A DNA stretch of 64,000 nt from Hyphomicrobiales bacterium (lineage in GTDB: Bacteria > Pseudomonadota > Alphaproteobacteria > Rhizobiales > Aestuariivirgaceae), in NCBI GenBank assembly GCA_025359045.1, contig JANYHN010000062.1, positions 141,991 to 205,990 on the forward strand. The letters are read 5' to 3'. The position numbers were made by a program, and so were the translations under genes. The notes beneath the pieces are model-generated. The model saw only the letters and a program-made list of their open reading frames with translations. It was not told the origin of the DNA and made no database searches. Of the stretch, positions 1-9,184 are shown in pieces. Numbering within the stretch: position 1 is the first letter of the stretch; each line of letters opens with the position of its first letter.

Positions 1-364
1 CGAGCGGCCCATCTGTCGAAAGAACGAGCAGCCCTTCGCTGTTTACGTCTAACCGCCCGACAGCCATCAAACGTGGCAGGCCAGGTTTTTTTAATGCCGG
101 AAGCTCAAACACTGTTGGGCGATTTTTGTGATCACGGTTGGTCACCAAAACATCGATGGGCTTATGCAGCAAGAACAAGCGCGGCGTTGCGGCCAAATCT
201 GGTGCTACTGCATTACCGTCCCAAGTTACCTGGTCGCCATCTTCAACGGGCGTTGTGGGTAATGCCACCTCACCATTAACAAAAACGCGGCCTTCGGCCA
301 CCATACGCTCAGCTTCGCGGCGAGAACCAATCCCTGCCCTCTGCAGATAGACATTTAGGCGCAT
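1..364 (-). CDS. rRNA pseudouridine synthase, RsuA/RluB family (N-terminal part, cut by window edge)
   Basis: Reading the minus strand from the ATG at 364 gives 121 codons with no stop before the window edge. Residues 1-60 form an S4 RNA-binding domain that begins MRLNVYLQRAGIGSRREAE. The motif GRLDVNSEGLLVLSTDG near residue 105 matches the RsuA/RluB family catalytic motif, whose Asp (in GRLD) is the nucleophile converting a uridine of 16S or 23S rRNA to pseudouridine. The catalytic domain's remainder lies outside the window, so I cannot say whether the target is RluB-like (23S) or RsuA-like (16S). It starts four bases after the moaD stop and probably belongs to the same minus-strand transcription unit. 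Confidence 0.9.
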   Translation of the reverse strand, partial: MRLNVYLQRAGIGSRREAERMVAEGRVFVNGEVALPTTPVEDGDQVTWDGNAVAPDLAATPRLFLLHKPIDVLVTNRDHKNRPTVFELPALKKPGLPRLMAVGRLDVNSEGLLVLSTDGPL

Positions 365-367
365 GAA

Positions 368-619
368 CTAACCGCCAGTCACAGGAGGAAAAAATGCTAT
401 TTCAGTGGCACCTACCAGAGATGCATCAAGCGTCGTATGATTTTGATTGATGGCCACCTTCAAAGTGCGCAAATCACCAAAGGCCTCGGCCACTCGATCA
501 TCTCGCGATTTCAGAAAATCAATCAGCGCGCTAACGTTTTGAACATTTGCAGGAACATCAATCTCATCGCCACCCCGCCCTATCAATTGGCGAAACCGCG
601 CAAAATACAAAATCTTCAT
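368..619 (-). CDS. moaD: molybdopterin synthase small subunit MoaD
   Basis: This 83-residue protein has a ubiquitin-like beta-grasp sequence and ends in Gly-Gly (PPVTGG), the tail that is thiocarboxylated and donates sulfur to precursor Z during molybdenum cofactor synthesis. Length and tail are typical of MoaD. Its start overlaps the pgsA stop (ATGA), which indicates translational coupling. The partner moaE, often next to moaD in Hyphomicrobiales, is not here: the next gene is a pseudouridine synthase, so MoaE must be encoded elsewhere if the pathway is complete. Confidence 0.9.
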   Translation of the reverse strand: MKILYFARFRQLIGRGGDEIDVPANVQNVSALIDFLKSRDDRVAEAFGDLRTLKVAINQNHTTLDASLVGATEIAFFPPVTGG

Positions 620-1218
620 TCCTCGTCCACCACATGGCGCATCCCTGCGCGAAAGTAATCATAGCCCGTGTAAAGCGTGAATGCAGCAGCGATCCATAAC
701 AACACAATGCCAATATCTGTTGTATGCGGAATAAATTTATCTGCGGCTGGCCCTGCTATCAAAAAGCCGATCGCCAAAAGCTGTGCCGTAGTTTTCCATT
801 TGGCAATTTTGGTGACTGGCACAGAAACTCTCAGCTCTCCCAAAAATTCACGCAGTCCTGAAACCAAAACCTCGCGCGCCAAAATAACAATCGCAGCCCA
901 AATATGACCACCAAATATGGTTTCATCTGCTGCCAACACCAATAAAACGACCGAAACCAGAACCTTGTCAGCGATTGGATCCAGCATACGACCCAAAGCG
1001 GACTGCTGCTGCCATTTACGCGCAAGATATCCGTCAAAGAAATCGGTTATAGCTGCGAGAACATAAATAACCAGCGCCAACCAACGGAACTGATCGCGGT
1101 CCCACAGCAATAATCCAGCCACAAGTGGCACGGCAAGAATACGACCATAGGTCAACAAATTCGGAAGCGTCCAAACTTTAGATCCCGGCACGACTGTTTT
1201 CGTTACTTGCTCTGCCAT
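616..1218 (-). CDS. pgsA: CDP-diacylglycerol--glycerol-3-phosphate 3-phosphatidyltransferase
   Basis: An integral membrane enzyme that transfers the phosphatidyl group of CDP-diacylglycerol to glycerol-3-phosphate, the first committed step to phosphatidylglycerol. The CDP-alcohol phosphotransferase motif is complete: D62-G63-x2-A66-R67-x8-G76-x3-D80-x3-D84, counted from the ATG at 1218. Several hydrophobic segments follow. The frame also opens with a TTG at 1230, directly after the uvrC stop, but the ATG at 1218 has a purine-rich stretch (GGGCGA) ahead of it and gives the usual family length of about 200 residues, so I chose it. It lies between uvrC and moaD in one minus-strand run. Confidence 0.92.
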   Translation of the reverse strand: MAEQVTKTVVPGSKVWTLPNLLTYGRILAVPLVAGLLLWDRDQFRWLALVIYVLAAITDFFDGYLARKWQQQSALGRMLDPIADKVLVSVVLLVLAADETIFGGHIWAAIVILAREVLVSGLREFLGELRVSVPVTKIAKWKTTAQLLAIGFLIAGPAADKFIPHTTDIGIVLLWIAAAFTLYTGYDYFRAGMRHVVDEE

Positions 1219-1230
1219 TTTTTCGCCCAA

Positions 1231-3108
1231 TCATGAATTCGGATGGAAATGATCAAAAATCATCTGAGCCAATGCCGAACTCACTCCTTCTACTTCCGCC
1301 AAATCAGATACGTTGGCTTGGCTCACAGCTTTCGCTGATCCGAAGCTTTGGAGCAAGGCTTTCTTACGCTTGGCACCAATACCTGAAATCTCATCTAGAG
1401 GGCTAATGCCAATAGCTTTTGAACGTTTGGCGCGGTGCGATCCGATAGCAAATCGGTGCGCCTCATCTCTCAGCCGTTGCACATAGTAAAGCACGGGGTC
1501 TCGTGCTTCCAACATGAAACTGGGCTTACCGCTCACAAAAAAATGTTCGCGCCCCGCATCCCGGTCTGGTCCCTTGGCCACGCCAACTACGGCCAAATCA
1601 TGCACGCCCAACTCAGCAAGCACCGCCTGCACCGACGAAAGCTGGCCTGCACCACCATCGATCAATAAGAGATCGGGCCATAAAGCTGCATCATTTTCAC
1701 TGGCCTCGCGGTCATCGCCATGCTCTTTGAGCAACCGGGAAAAACGTCGAGTCAGCATTTCCTTCATCATACCAAAATCATCGCCCGCCGCCGTCTCCTC
1801 AGACTTGATGTTAAACTTGCGGTATTGCGCTTTCATGAACCCGTCTGGCCCCGCTACAACCATGCCACCCACCGCATGCGCACCTTGAATATGCGAGTTG
1901 TCATAAACCTCAATCCGGCGCGGAACTGCAGCAAGGTCAAACGCTTTGGCCACGCCTTCAAGCAATTTCGATTGCGAAGATGTTTCTGCCATCTTGCGCC
2001 CATTGGCCTCGCGCGCATTCGTCACTGCATAATCGGTTAACGCTTTTTTCTCGCCGCGCTGCGGAATCAGGATTTCAATTTTATGCTCCGCATGGGTCGA
2101 GAATGCTTCCTCCAACAGCTCGCGCTCATCAACCTCATGAGACAACATGATTTTCTTGGGGATCGGCTTGTCATCATAGAACTGACTGATAAAAGCAGAA
2201 AGAACCTCACCCTCGCTCGTCGATTTGTCGGCCTTTGGAAAATAAGCGCGCGTTCCCCAATTTTGTTCGGCGCGGATGAAAAACACCTGCACGCAAAATT
2301 GCCCACCTTCAAAGGCCAAACCAAAAACATCGGCTTCGTCGATGCCTTGCGGATTGATACCTTGGGTGGCGGTCACAAAACTCATCGCCTGAATACGGTC
2401 GCGAATACGCCCAGCAGTTTCAAACTCCAAAGCCTCCGCCGCATCCTCCATACGCTTGGCCAAATCAGCCTTTACGGCATTGTTTTTGCCCGACAGAAAG
2501 TCCTCGGCTTCGCGCACCAATTCGTTGTAATCTTCAGTCGAAATAAAATTCACACAAGGGGCCGAGCAGCGCTTGATTTGGTGCAATAAACAGGGTCGTG
2601 TACGATTAGCATAAACGCTATCATTACAAGTTCTTAGCAGAAATGCCTTCTGTAAAGTATTAATTGCGTGGTAGACCGATCCTGCCGAAGCAAACGGGCC
2701 ATAATAGCTCCCATTCCTATTGCGTGCACCACGGTGCTTGGCCAGTTGAGCAACCTCATGATCTTTCGCAATCAAGATGTACGGAAATGATTTATCATCG
2801 CGCAAAATCACATTGAAACGCGGCTTTAATTTCTTGATCAAATTAGCTTCAAGCAACAGCGCTTCAGCCTCGGAAGCCGTCACCACAAATTCCATATTGC
2901 AAGTGATGCTGATCATGAGTGCGATACGATTATTATGCCCCTGCCCCCGTGCATAATTGGAAACGCGGTTCTTCAGATTACGGGCCTTGCCCACATAAAT
3001 CGCATCACCGGCGGCATCAAACATCCGGTAAACGCCAGGCTTGGTCGGCAACCTGGTGACGAAATCGGCGATGAGATCAGCGCCGGTCAAATGAGATTCG
3101 ATAGTCAT
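1231..3108 (-). CDS. uvrC: excinuclease ABC subunit C
   Basis: The 625-residue protein has the standard UvrC layout: an N-terminal GIY-YIG nuclease domain (residues about 22-100, with GVYRMF and YVGKARN making the 3' incision), a Cys-bearing segment, a UVR helix pair near residue 215 that contacts UvrB, the RNase H-like nuclease domain that makes the 5' incision ([10 protein letters not shown] and surrounding acidic residues), and tandem helix-hairpin-helix motifs at the C terminus ([18 protein letters not shown]). It acts with UvrA and UvrB in nucleotide excision repair. Length is normal and nothing is missing. Downstream pgsA follows immediately, an order seen in many proteobacteria. Confidence 0.97.
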   Translation of the reverse strand: MTIESHLTGADLIADFVTRLPTKPGVYRMFDAAGDAIYVGKARNLKNRVSNYARGQGHNNRIALMISITCNMEFVVTASEAEALLLEANLIKKLKPRFNVILRDDKSFPYILIAKDHEVAQLAKHRGARNRNGSYYGPFASAGSVYHAINTLQKAFLLRTCNDSVYANRTRPCLLHQIKRCSAPCVNFISTEDYNELVREAEDFLSGKNNAVKADLAKRMEDAAEALEFETAGRIRDRIQAMSFVTATQGINPQGIDEADVFGLAFEGGQFCVQVFFIRAEQNWGTRAYFPKADKSTSEGEVLSAFISQFYDDKPIPKKIMLSHEVDERELLEEAFSTHAEHKIEILIPQRGEKKALTDYAVTNAREANGRKMAETSSQSKLLEGVAKAFDLAAVPRRIEVYDNSHIQGAHAVGGMVVAGPDGFMKAQYRKFNIKSEETAAGDDFGMMKEMLTRRFSRLLKEHGDDREASENDAALWPDLLLIDGGAGQLSSVQAVLAELGVHDLAVVGVAKGPDRDAGREHFFVSGKPSFMLEARDPVLYYVQRLRDEAHRFAIGSHRAKRSKAIGISPLDEISGIGAKRKKALLQSFGSAKAVSQANVSDLAEVEGVSSALAQMIFDHFHPNS

Positions 3109-3149
3109 AAATCCTATATAGTGGGTCTCAAATCAAATCTAAACGGGGA

Positions 3150-3497
3150 TCATGGGCGCCATTCAAACACAACAAGCAGACAGCCATTTTCACTGGTCGT
3201 GTTGTGGTACGATCCCGGCGGGAAAGATACAAAATCTCCGGCTTTCACAACAGTGCCATCACTCTCGCGCGCTTCGCCTTCGATCACATAAAATTCTTCA
3301 TAGCCTGGATGAACATGGGTAATTGTATTGCCGCCCGCTTCAAGTTGAAAATAGTAACTCCCGCATTGCGTCTTTAGATCGTAGCTAATCGGCAGCCAAT
3401 TGCATTTGTTTTCAGCGGTGTAGCCTTCAAACCGATAAGGCACCAACTTGTCCCGTTGGGCGTTGCTGATTGGTGGAACACTAAATGCACGGCCCAT
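3150..3497 (-). CDS. cupin domain protein
   Basis: A single-domain cupin of 115 residues. The metal-binding motif is visible as ITHVHPGYEEFYVIEGEA (two His and a Glu) followed by PPGSYHNTTS carrying the last His. The frame runs upstream to 3542, but the ATG at 3497 is preceded by GAGGG eight bases away, the best ribosome site in the region. Substrate and function are unknown: cupins of this size serve as small dioxygenases, isomerases or binding proteins. It is transcribed toward uvrC with a gap of about 40 bases and may be separate from it. Confidence 0.75.
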   Translation of the reverse strand: MGRAFSVPPISNAQRDKLVPYRFEGYTAENKCNWLPISYDLKTQCGSYYFQLEAGGNTITHVHPGYEEFYVIEGEARESDGTVVKAGDFVSFPPGSYHNTTSENGCLLVVFEWRP

Positions 3498-3814
3498 ATT
3501 TACACCCTCGCCAATGACAACTTTGTTTACGTAATGGCACACTAATTAATCCAAGGATTATGCGCAATCAGCTTTGGCCACGCACAATCATACTCGACCG
3601 ATAAGCAATGATGCCATCACTTGAATGCGGCCCAACGAGCTCTGAAACCGCATCTTGAGGGACGTTACGACGCTATTTTTGGCAAGTGGATCGGCAAAAT
3701 TGCGCGCTCTGCACCATAGAATACTTAGCAATAAACTTCGAATGATTTTGAGTCGGAGCCCTGTTCAGGGACTCACAATAATGTATTATAAAAGTAGTGT
3801 GTTTGAGGCTTTCC
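3498..3814. other. intergenic region with a bulged hairpin
   Basis: This stretch separates two divergent genes and carries no convincing coding sequence. The only structure I see is an inverted repeat at 3750-3774, in which GAGT pairs with ACTC and CCCTG pairs with CAGGG around a two-base loop, about 40 bases before the plus-strand gene. No poly-T tail follows, so it is not an intrinsic terminator. It might act in the leader of the downstream mRNA. Confidence 0.35.
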
Positions 3815-4222
3815 ATGGACAACGAAGACGAACTTCGAGCAATTATGCGCAACCTCCCAGAATTTTATCGGACTGGCGATATTTCGGGCTATTTGAACCA
3901 CTATGCGCCCGATCTTCAAGCTTTCTATTCAGGAACATTTATGGGGTTTGAGGAGGCATGCAAATTCATCAGGGAGCTTTTTGAAAGCGGAGGGAAATCA
4001 TTAAATTTTGAAATGGGTGAAATGAAAATACAGTTTGGCGAAAATGGCATTTCAGCGGTTATTAGTTATACTTGGCGCGAACTATTTCTTTTCAAAGACG
4101 GCAAGCAAACAGATACTGAGTATTATGAAACGAATGTATGGTTCAGGCGAAAAAGTGAATGGAAAATTGTGAACGTCCACCTGAGCACACTTAGAGACTA
4201 TCCTATTAGTACTTTTCGGTGA
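3815..4222 (+). CDS. SnoaL-like / NTF2-fold protein (DUF4440-type)
   Basis: A 135-residue protein with the sequence character of the NTF2-like fold: an N-terminal helix pair followed by a curved sheet, ending in the typical strand ETNVWFRRKSEWKIVNVHLS. Family members are small ketosteroid-isomerase-like enzymes or binding domains, and the substrate cannot be told from sequence. The ATG at 3815 is preceded by GAGG six bases away and is preferred over the GTG at 3797 in the same frame. It converges on folB and is not obviously part of an operon. Confidence 0.7.
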   Translation: MDNEDELRAIMRNLPEFYRTGDISGYLNHYAPDLQAFYSGTFMGFEEACKFIRELFESGGKSLNFEMGEMKIQFGENGISAVISYTWRELFLFKDGKQTDTEYYETNVWFRRKSEWKIVNVHLSTLRDYPISTFR

Positions 4223-4223
4223 G

Positions 4224-4622
4224 CTACCGCCCCCGCTCAATCTCTACACCCACACTTCGTGCATTCGGGATAATGTCAGGCTTTTCAATGCGCACCCTTG
4301 CGGCCGCCACGCGTTTATCGCGGAGGCATGACTCGGCAAATCTCTCGGCTAATGTTTCCACCAAATTCACATGGCCTTCGGCCACAATTGCTTCAACCTT
4401 TTTCGCGATGATCTCATAAGAAACCACATGGCTGATCTCGTCCGTAATTGGCCCTTCGGCTTCATGCACGGAGAGATCAATGTTCACGATGATGCGCTGC
4501 GGCTTCACCTTCTCATGATCATAAATACCGATCAGCGCCATCACTTCTAAATCCCGCACAAACACATGGCGCAGGCGACCAGATGCGCTTGCCACATGAT
4601 GGGAAATCTTAGGGCCGCTCAT
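4224..4622 (-). CDS. folB: dihydroneopterin aldolase
   Basis: This 132-residue protein carries the FolB core (VRDLEVMALIGIYDHEKVKPQ, including the conserved Glu/Tyr region and the family's GIYDHE) and the C-terminal VRIEKP motif with its catalytic Lys. FolB cleaves 7,8-dihydroneopterin to 6-hydroxymethyl-dihydropterin in folate synthesis. The gene begins four bases inside the end of the upstream SDR gene (ATGA overlap), which ties it to a pteridine-reductase-like partner. Confidence 0.9.
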   Translation of the reverse strand: MSGPKISHHVASASGRLRHVFVRDLEVMALIGIYDHEKVKPQRIIVNIDLSVHEAEGPITDEISHVVSYEIIAKKVEAIVAEGHVNLVETLAERFAESCLRDKRVAAARVRIEKPDIIPNARSVGVEIERGR

Positions 4623-5374
4623 TCCTTCACCTCAACGACGTCTGCGGTTTTCCAAACGAGATGTTGACCACCGTCAAGAGCAATCATTTGGCCAGTCAAC
4701 GCTGGTTGAGATAATATGAACTTAACAGTTTGGCTGATCTCCGCTGGCGACGTGCCGCGCTCTAACAACGTCAAACTTTCCTGTTTTGCAAAATCTTCAT
4801 CGCCCATGCGCGAAGACGGCAAAGCTGGTCCTGGGCCAATTGCATTCACTCGAATGCGCGGCGCTAAGGCCTGCGCCATTGTACGCGTAGCTGTCCAGAG
4901 GCCCGATTTTGCAATTGTATATGAAAAGAACAAGGGATTAAGCCGCCAAACACGCTGATCTATTAGATTGATAACATTGCCATTTTCACCATCTGGAAGC
5001 TGCCTTGTAAAAGCTTGCGCTAACATTACAGGCGCACGCAAATTAACATCCATATGGCTCTGCCACATGGCAGCTTCGAGATTGCCAAGACGATCAAACT
5101 CAAACATTGAAGCGTTGTTGATCAAAGCTGTAAGTGGCCCAATCGCCTCGACAGCATTGGCCATTAACTTATCCCCAATATCAGGATCAGCCAAATTGCC
5201 TTGCACAGCAACTGAATTCCGCCCCTTAAGCCGAATAAGCTTCATAACATCTTCAGCCTCAGCTGCAGAGCTATTATAATGCACCACAACATTCCAGCCA
5301 TCATCGGCAAGATCAAGCGCAATTTGACGGCCAATACGTTTAGCAGCCCCTGTTATAAGCACGCTTTTTATCAT
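4619..5374 (-). CDS. SDR-family oxidoreductase, pteridine reductase/FolM-like
   Basis: A 251-residue short-chain dehydrogenase. The cofactor motif is TGAAKRIG near residue 8, with an Arg in the fourth variable position as in pteridine reductases and FolM, which usually prefer NADPH. Further motifs are NNAS near residue 88 and YTIAK (catalytic Tyr-x3-Lys) near residue 151, then RVNAIGPGPAL. Tight overlap with folB makes a pterin substrate likely, for example dihydromonapterin or dihydrofolate, but this is inference from context. It starts on the last base of the upstream cupin gene's stop codon. Confidence 0.82.
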   Translation of the reverse strand: MIKSVLITGAAKRIGRQIALDLADDGWNVVVHYNSSAAEAEDVMKLIRLKGRNSVAVQGNLADPDIGDKLMANAVEAIGPLTALINNASMFEFDRLGNLEAAMWQSHMDVNLRAPVMLAQAFTRQLPDGENGNVINLIDQRVWRLNPLFFSYTIAKSGLWTATRTMAQALAPRIRVNAIGPGPALPSSRMGDEDFAKQESLTLLERGTSPAEISQTVKFILSQPALTGQMIALDGGQHLVWKTADVVEVKE

Positions 5375-5751
5375 CAGCCCTCCGGCATCAGAATAACATA
5401 ATGCTTCTTAACCTTGCGCACCGTTTGCCAAGTGCCCTTGAAGCCAGCCGGAATGATAAAGGCATCGCCGCGTTTCAAGCGCCATTTCTTGCCATCTTCG
5501 CGGGTCAACACTGCTTCTCCCTGAATAAAATGGCAGAACTCCCATTCAACATAGTCTACTTTCACAGTGCCGGGTGTCGATTCCCAAATACCACTGAACA
5601 ACCTTCCATCATCAGAACTGAAATGGTTCCACGTTGAGGTTTTATAAGAACCCTTTATCAATTTCGATTTATCAGGCGTGCCCTTTTCTTTTTTGGGTGC
5701 AGTCTTGCCAGTGGTCTTCATCACCAGAATATCTGTGGGATCAGGCATCAT
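5374..5751 (-). CDS. cupin protein, DUF861/Cupin_3 type
   Basis: A 125-residue single cupin. After a Lys-rich leader comes the cupin barrel with VDYVEWEFCHFIQGEA and GDAFIIPAGFKGTWQT, the wording typical of the DUF861 subgroup (EutQ and ureidoglycine aminohydrolase relatives). One of the canonical His ligands is replaced, as is common in this subgroup, so metal binding is uncertain. It overlaps the end-start junctions on both sides (CCA enzyme upstream, SDR downstream), which suggests a single transcript with folB. Function unknown. Confidence 0.7.
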   Translation of the reverse strand: MMPDPTDILVMKTTGKTAPKKEKGTPDKSKLIKGSYKTSTWNHFSSDDGRLFSGIWESTPGTVKVDYVEWEFCHFIQGEAVLTREDGKKWRLKRGDAFIIPAGFKGTWQTVRKVKKHYVILMPEG

Positions 5752-6943
5752 TTTTTAATCGCTCCAATAGCACTTCTCGTGTCGACGCAAAATCACTCGC
5801 CACCCACCAGTCTTCCAAACAGCGCAACACTTCGCCCATATGCGGGCCGGAAGCAATGCCAGCTTCCAACATATCTTGGCCACTAATCGGTAACTTCGGA
5901 ATCGGCCAAGTGTTTGGCAAATCAAGTAAAGCTTGCCACTTCAGGTCTTTCTTTGAGGTCTTGCCACTAGCCCAATTAAACTGAACCGCATCTGTCCAAG
6001 CCTGCTTACCCAGATGATAGAGCATGGCCCGCTGTTCTGGGGGCTTGAGGAGTGGAGAAAATTCAAGAGCCAAAGTAAGATCTTGAATGCGTAGCGCCGC
6101 TATATTTGAAAGCCGGAGAAGATCTTTCAACTCGGCTGGCTTCTTAGCTAAACCATAAAGTCGCAACACAGCGTCATTCGGCAAGCGTCCAATCAGTCGC
6201 CAATCATCTGTATACGGAATAATTGCCCTCAGCACACCTGATGCGGCCATTATTTTCAACGTCGGAACAGCACGCGGCGCTACAATAAGTTTGAACACTT
6301 CCTGGCGAATACGTTCAGCTGAAATCTTTTTCAAACCGGATTTTGACTTCGTGCAAGCAGCCAATCCAATTTTGTCAGGCGCGCCTTTTCCAAACCATGC
6401 ATGAAAACGAAAGAAACGTAATATGCGTAGATAGTCTTCTTTGATGCGCTCATTTGCATCACCGACGAACTTGACTCTATTTCTCAGCAAATCTCTATAA
6501 CCATTTGTAAAGTCAAATATTTTACCAGCAGCATCACAATACATCGCGTTCATCGTAAAGTCGCGGCGCATCGCATCTTGGGCCCAGTCAGACGTGAAAG
6601 CCACCACCGCCCGTCTGCCATCGGTCTCCACATCGCGGCGCAATGTGGTCACCTCAAATTGTACACCATTATTCACAACAGTCACTGTACCATGTTCAAA
6701 TCCCGTAGGGTGAACACCAAAGCCCGCCGCCTTACAAACCCGCATCACATCATGCGGCAGGATCGTCGTAGCAAGATCAACGTCAGCAATGGGCACGCCG
6801 AGCAGAGCATTTCGCACAGCACCACCAGCCACGCGCACTTCTCCCCCACCATGCGCAATCGCAGCCATCACCTGTTGCAAGCGAGGCTCGTTCAACCATG
6901 AAGCTGTGGAAAGACTAGAAAGAGGTTTCATATAGGCGGTCAT
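5741..6943 (-). CDS. cca: CCA tRNA nucleotidyltransferase
   Basis: A 400-residue class II nucleotidyltransferase. The N-terminal domain has GGAVRNALLGVPIADVDLAT (the GG-x-VRD-like loop plus the metal-binding Asp pair), then RRDFTMNAMY and the motif DYLRILRFFRFHAWFG. It adds or repairs the 3'-CCA of tRNAs, with a C-terminal helical domain measuring the tRNA. It overlaps the NUDIX gene upstream by about 30 bases, a neighbourhood seen in many Hyphomicrobiales. A second ATG lies four codons downstream (6931) and neither start has a strong ribosome site. Confidence 0.93.
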   Translation of the reverse strand: MTAYMKPLSSLSTASWLNEPRLQQVMAAIAHGGGEVRVAGGAVRNALLGVPIADVDLATTILPHDVMRVCKAAGFGVHPTGFEHGTVTVVNNGVQFEVTTLRRDVETDGRRAVVAFTSDWAQDAMRRDFTMNAMYCDAAGKIFDFTNGYRDLLRNRVKFVGDANERIKEDYLRILRFFRFHAWFGKGAPDKIGLAACTKSKSGLKKISAERIRQEVFKLIVAPRAVPTLKIMAASGVLRAIIPYTDDWRLIGRLPNDAVLRLYGLAKKPAELKDLLRLSNIAALRIQDLTLALEFSPLLKPPEQRAMLYHLGKQAWTDAVQFNWASGKTSKKDLKWQALLDLPNTWPIPKLPISGQDMLEAGIASGPHMGEVLRCLEDWWVASDFASTREVLLERLKNDA

Positions 6944-7532
6944 ATAGATTCTTTATCATGCCAGCCGTCGCCCCCCAAATATATCTCTCACCATGGGGAT
7001 AAACATAAAAGTGCCGCACCATGCCTTTGAACTCGCGCGATTGCGTCTTACAATTTTCAGGGTTCATCAAAAAAATCAGTGGCACTTCAAATATATCATC
7101 CACCTCATGGGCGTGGGCTTGCAAGTCAAAACCTTGGCGCACCAAAGCGACGACGGGCGTGACCATATAATGCGTGATGGTTAAATAACCGTCGAGATAG
7201 CCAAGTGGATTAATGTATTCACGAGCTAACCCCGTCTCCTCGAAAGTCTCGCGGAGAGCCGCATTAAGCACCGTCTCACCTGCGTCTCGTCGTCCGCCGG
7301 GAAAAGCAATCTGTCCCGCGTGTTTAGACAAATGGGCGGTGCGTTGCGTAAGCATCACAGTTGGGCCTGTCTCACGCAAAATAATGGGAATCAAAACACT
7401 CGCGGGCTTGGTCTCCACACCGTCAGGGATCATCCGCGCCCGATCATTCATATCATCGTCCGAATGGTTCCAAGTCTCAGGTGGCTCCTTCAACAAATAT
7501 CGCAATGCTCTTGTTTTGAAATCTTCAATCAA
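6915..7532 (-). CDS. NUDIX hydrolase, CoA pyrophosphatase-like
   Basis: The protein contains a full NUDIX box, GGRRDAGETVLNAALRETFE followed by ETGL, preceded by IAFPGG. That combination marks the CoA-type (NudL/YeaB-like) subgroup, which hydrolyses CoA and its derivatives to phosphopantetheine and ADP. The open frame reaches 7583, but I place the start at the TTG at 7532: it overlaps the DUF1285 stop, has AAAGAG upstream, and the product then begins LIEDFKTRALRYLL, which resembles family N termini. That gives about 205 residues. The start choice is less certain than the function. Confidence 0.85.
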   Translation of the reverse strand: MIEDFKTRALRYLLKEPPETWNHSDDDMNDRARMIPDGVETKPASVLIPIILRETGPTVMLTQRTAHLSKHAGQIAFPGGRRDAGETVLNAALRETFEETGLAREYINPLGYLDGYLTITHYMVTPVVALVRQGFDLQAHAHEVDDIFEVPLIFLMNPENCKTQSREFKGMVRHFYVYPHGERYIWGATAGMIKNLYDRLYETSF

Positions 7533-8094
7533 TTTCTGAGGCTCTTTGCATGGGATAAAATACACCAGAAGACCAAACACCAAACCAATCGCATTCGGTC
7601 ACACCGAGCGCTACTAGATCATAAAACAATGCCCGCGAAACCAAGGCCTCCAAATTCCGACGCACCAAAACATATGGCTTCAATCCACCCGTGCCCACCT
7701 CATCGGCTACGCGCAATGGGTGTTCAGGCCCCAGCACAAATTCATCATCAACATTGCTCTCAAATTTAATGAGTTGATTGTGGCCGACACCAGACACACT
7801 CATGCGGATCGCAAGAAATGGAGCATCATCAACGCGAATTCCGCATTTTTCGACTGGCGTAACCAAATAATATTTGCCATCCGCATCATAACGCAAAATT
7901 GACGCAAACAACTTCATCAGCGGTTTGCGGCCAATCGGCGAATTCAAATAATACCACAAGCCATCACGGGCGATGCGCATGTCAATATCACCGCAAAAAG
8001 GCGGGTTCCAAAGCTCGACGGGTGGCAGGCCTTTCGCCTTAACCACATCGTTTAAACCTTTCAGCGGATTGCTGACATCACTCGCAGTCGTCAT
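7525..8094 (-). CDS. DUF1285 family protein
   Basis: A 189-residue soluble protein that matches the DUF1285 family from memory of its sequence pattern (PPVELWNPPFCGDIDMRIARDG near the start, then YYLVTPVEKCGIRVDDAPF). The family's biochemical role is not known. It starts divergently from the MoxR gene and is followed by the NUDIX and CCA genes with overlapping reading frames, a conserved cluster in Hyphomicrobiales. Confidence 0.85.
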   Translation of the reverse strand: MTTASDVSNPLKGLNDVVKAKGLPPVELWNPPFCGDIDMRIARDGLWYYLNSPIGRKPLMKLFASILRYDADGKYYLVTPVEKCGIRVDDAPFLAIRMSVSGVGHNQLIKFESNVDDEFVLGPEHPLRVADEVGTGGLKPYVLVRRNLEALVSRALFYDLVALGVTECDWFGVWSSGVFYPMQRASEID

Positions 8095-8198
8095 TGTTCC
8101 AATCTATACATATATTTCGAAATTGAGTCGCAAAAAGCGGCTGACATGATTGCGCCATTCTTGCGCGTAATTGTAAAGACAAATGATTAGGAAGACAG

Positions 8199-9179
8199 AT
8201 GGCAAAAGTAAAAACAGTAAATGATTATGATGCAATCAGCACCAAATTGCAGGCCGCAAAGGCTGCACTGAATAATGTTGTTTTCGGCCAAAATGATGTA
8301 ATCGAATTGGCGATGATCGCTATCCTCGCTGGCGGCCATGCCCTTATTGTTGGTGCACCCGGCCTTGCAAAAACTAAACTCGCCACTTCGCTCGGCACTG
8401 TATTGGGACTGAATGAAAAACGAGTGCAGTTCACTCCCGATTTAATGCCCGCCGATATTCTAGGATCAGAAGTTCTTGATGAAGTGAACGGCAAGCGCGC
8501 CTTTCGCTTTGTGCCAGGCCCCGTGTTTTGCCAATTGCTGATGGCCGACGAGATCAACCGCGCATCGCCCCGTACGCAATCAGCATTGCTGCAATCGATG
8601 CAAGAACACCACGTAACGGTGGCTGGCGAACGCCACGATTTGCCGCAACCTTTTCACGTACTGGCCACGCAAAATCCGATTGAACAAGAAGGCACCTATC
8701 CATTACCTGAAGCACAACTCGACCGATTTCTTGTACAAGTCGATATTTCCTATCCACCGCTTGATGCCGAACGCAAAATGTTGTTTGCCACGACAGGTAA
8801 TCAAGAAACGCAGCCCGTTCCCGTTTTAACAACAGCCGATTTGATCACCGCTCAAAAACTCACGCGCGACATTCCAGTGGGAGAGCAAGTTACTGACGCG
8901 ATCTTAAATGTTGTCCGTGCCGCAAGGCCAAGCGCCGAAGCCAGCAAAATGATCAACGATAATGTTGCGTGGGGGCCATCACCACGCGCCGCCCAAGCTT
9001 TGATGCTTTGCGCCAAAGCTAGAGCCCTATTGCAGGGGCGTCTTTCACCTTCAGTTGAAGATGTGATTGCGCTGCTAGGGCCTGTGTTTAAACATCGTAT
9101 GGCGCTAAACTTTTCAGCACGGGCTGATGGCGTGACAGTGAAATCGGTTGTCGCTCATTTGGCACAGACACTCGTATAG
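8199..9179 (+). CDS. MoxR-family AAA+ ATPase
   Basis: A 326-residue AAA+ protein. Walker A is GAPGLAKTK (residues 52-60), Walker B is LLMADEI (113-119), and the MoxR-specific sensor region follows (VLATQNPIEQEGTYPLPEAQ). MoxR proteins act as chaperone-like ATPases that mature or activate partner complexes, usually together with adjacent DUF58/VWA proteins, as here. It is the first gene of a four-gene plus-strand operon, and DUF58 follows after five bases. Confidence 0.95.
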   Translation: MAKVKTVNDYDAISTKLQAAKAALNNVVFGQNDVIELAMIAILAGGHALIVGAPGLAKTKLATSLGTVLGLNEKRVQFTPDLMPADILGSEVLDEVNGKRAFRFVPGPVFCQLLMADEINRASPRTQSALLQSMQEHHVTVAGERHDLPQPFHVLATQNPIEQEGTYPLPEAQLDRFLVQVDISYPPLDAERKMLFATTGNQETQPVPVLTTADLITAQKLTRDIPVGEQVTDAILNVVRAARPSAEASKMINDNVAWGPSPRAAQALMLCAKARALLQGRLSPSVEDVIALLGPVFKHRMALNFSARADGVTVKSVVAHLAQTLV

Positions 9180-9184
9180 ATTCA

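Noticed and set aside
2083..2589. A 168-codon frame opposite uvrC
   Set aside because: uvrC is complete and highly conserved here; the antisense frame has no motif.
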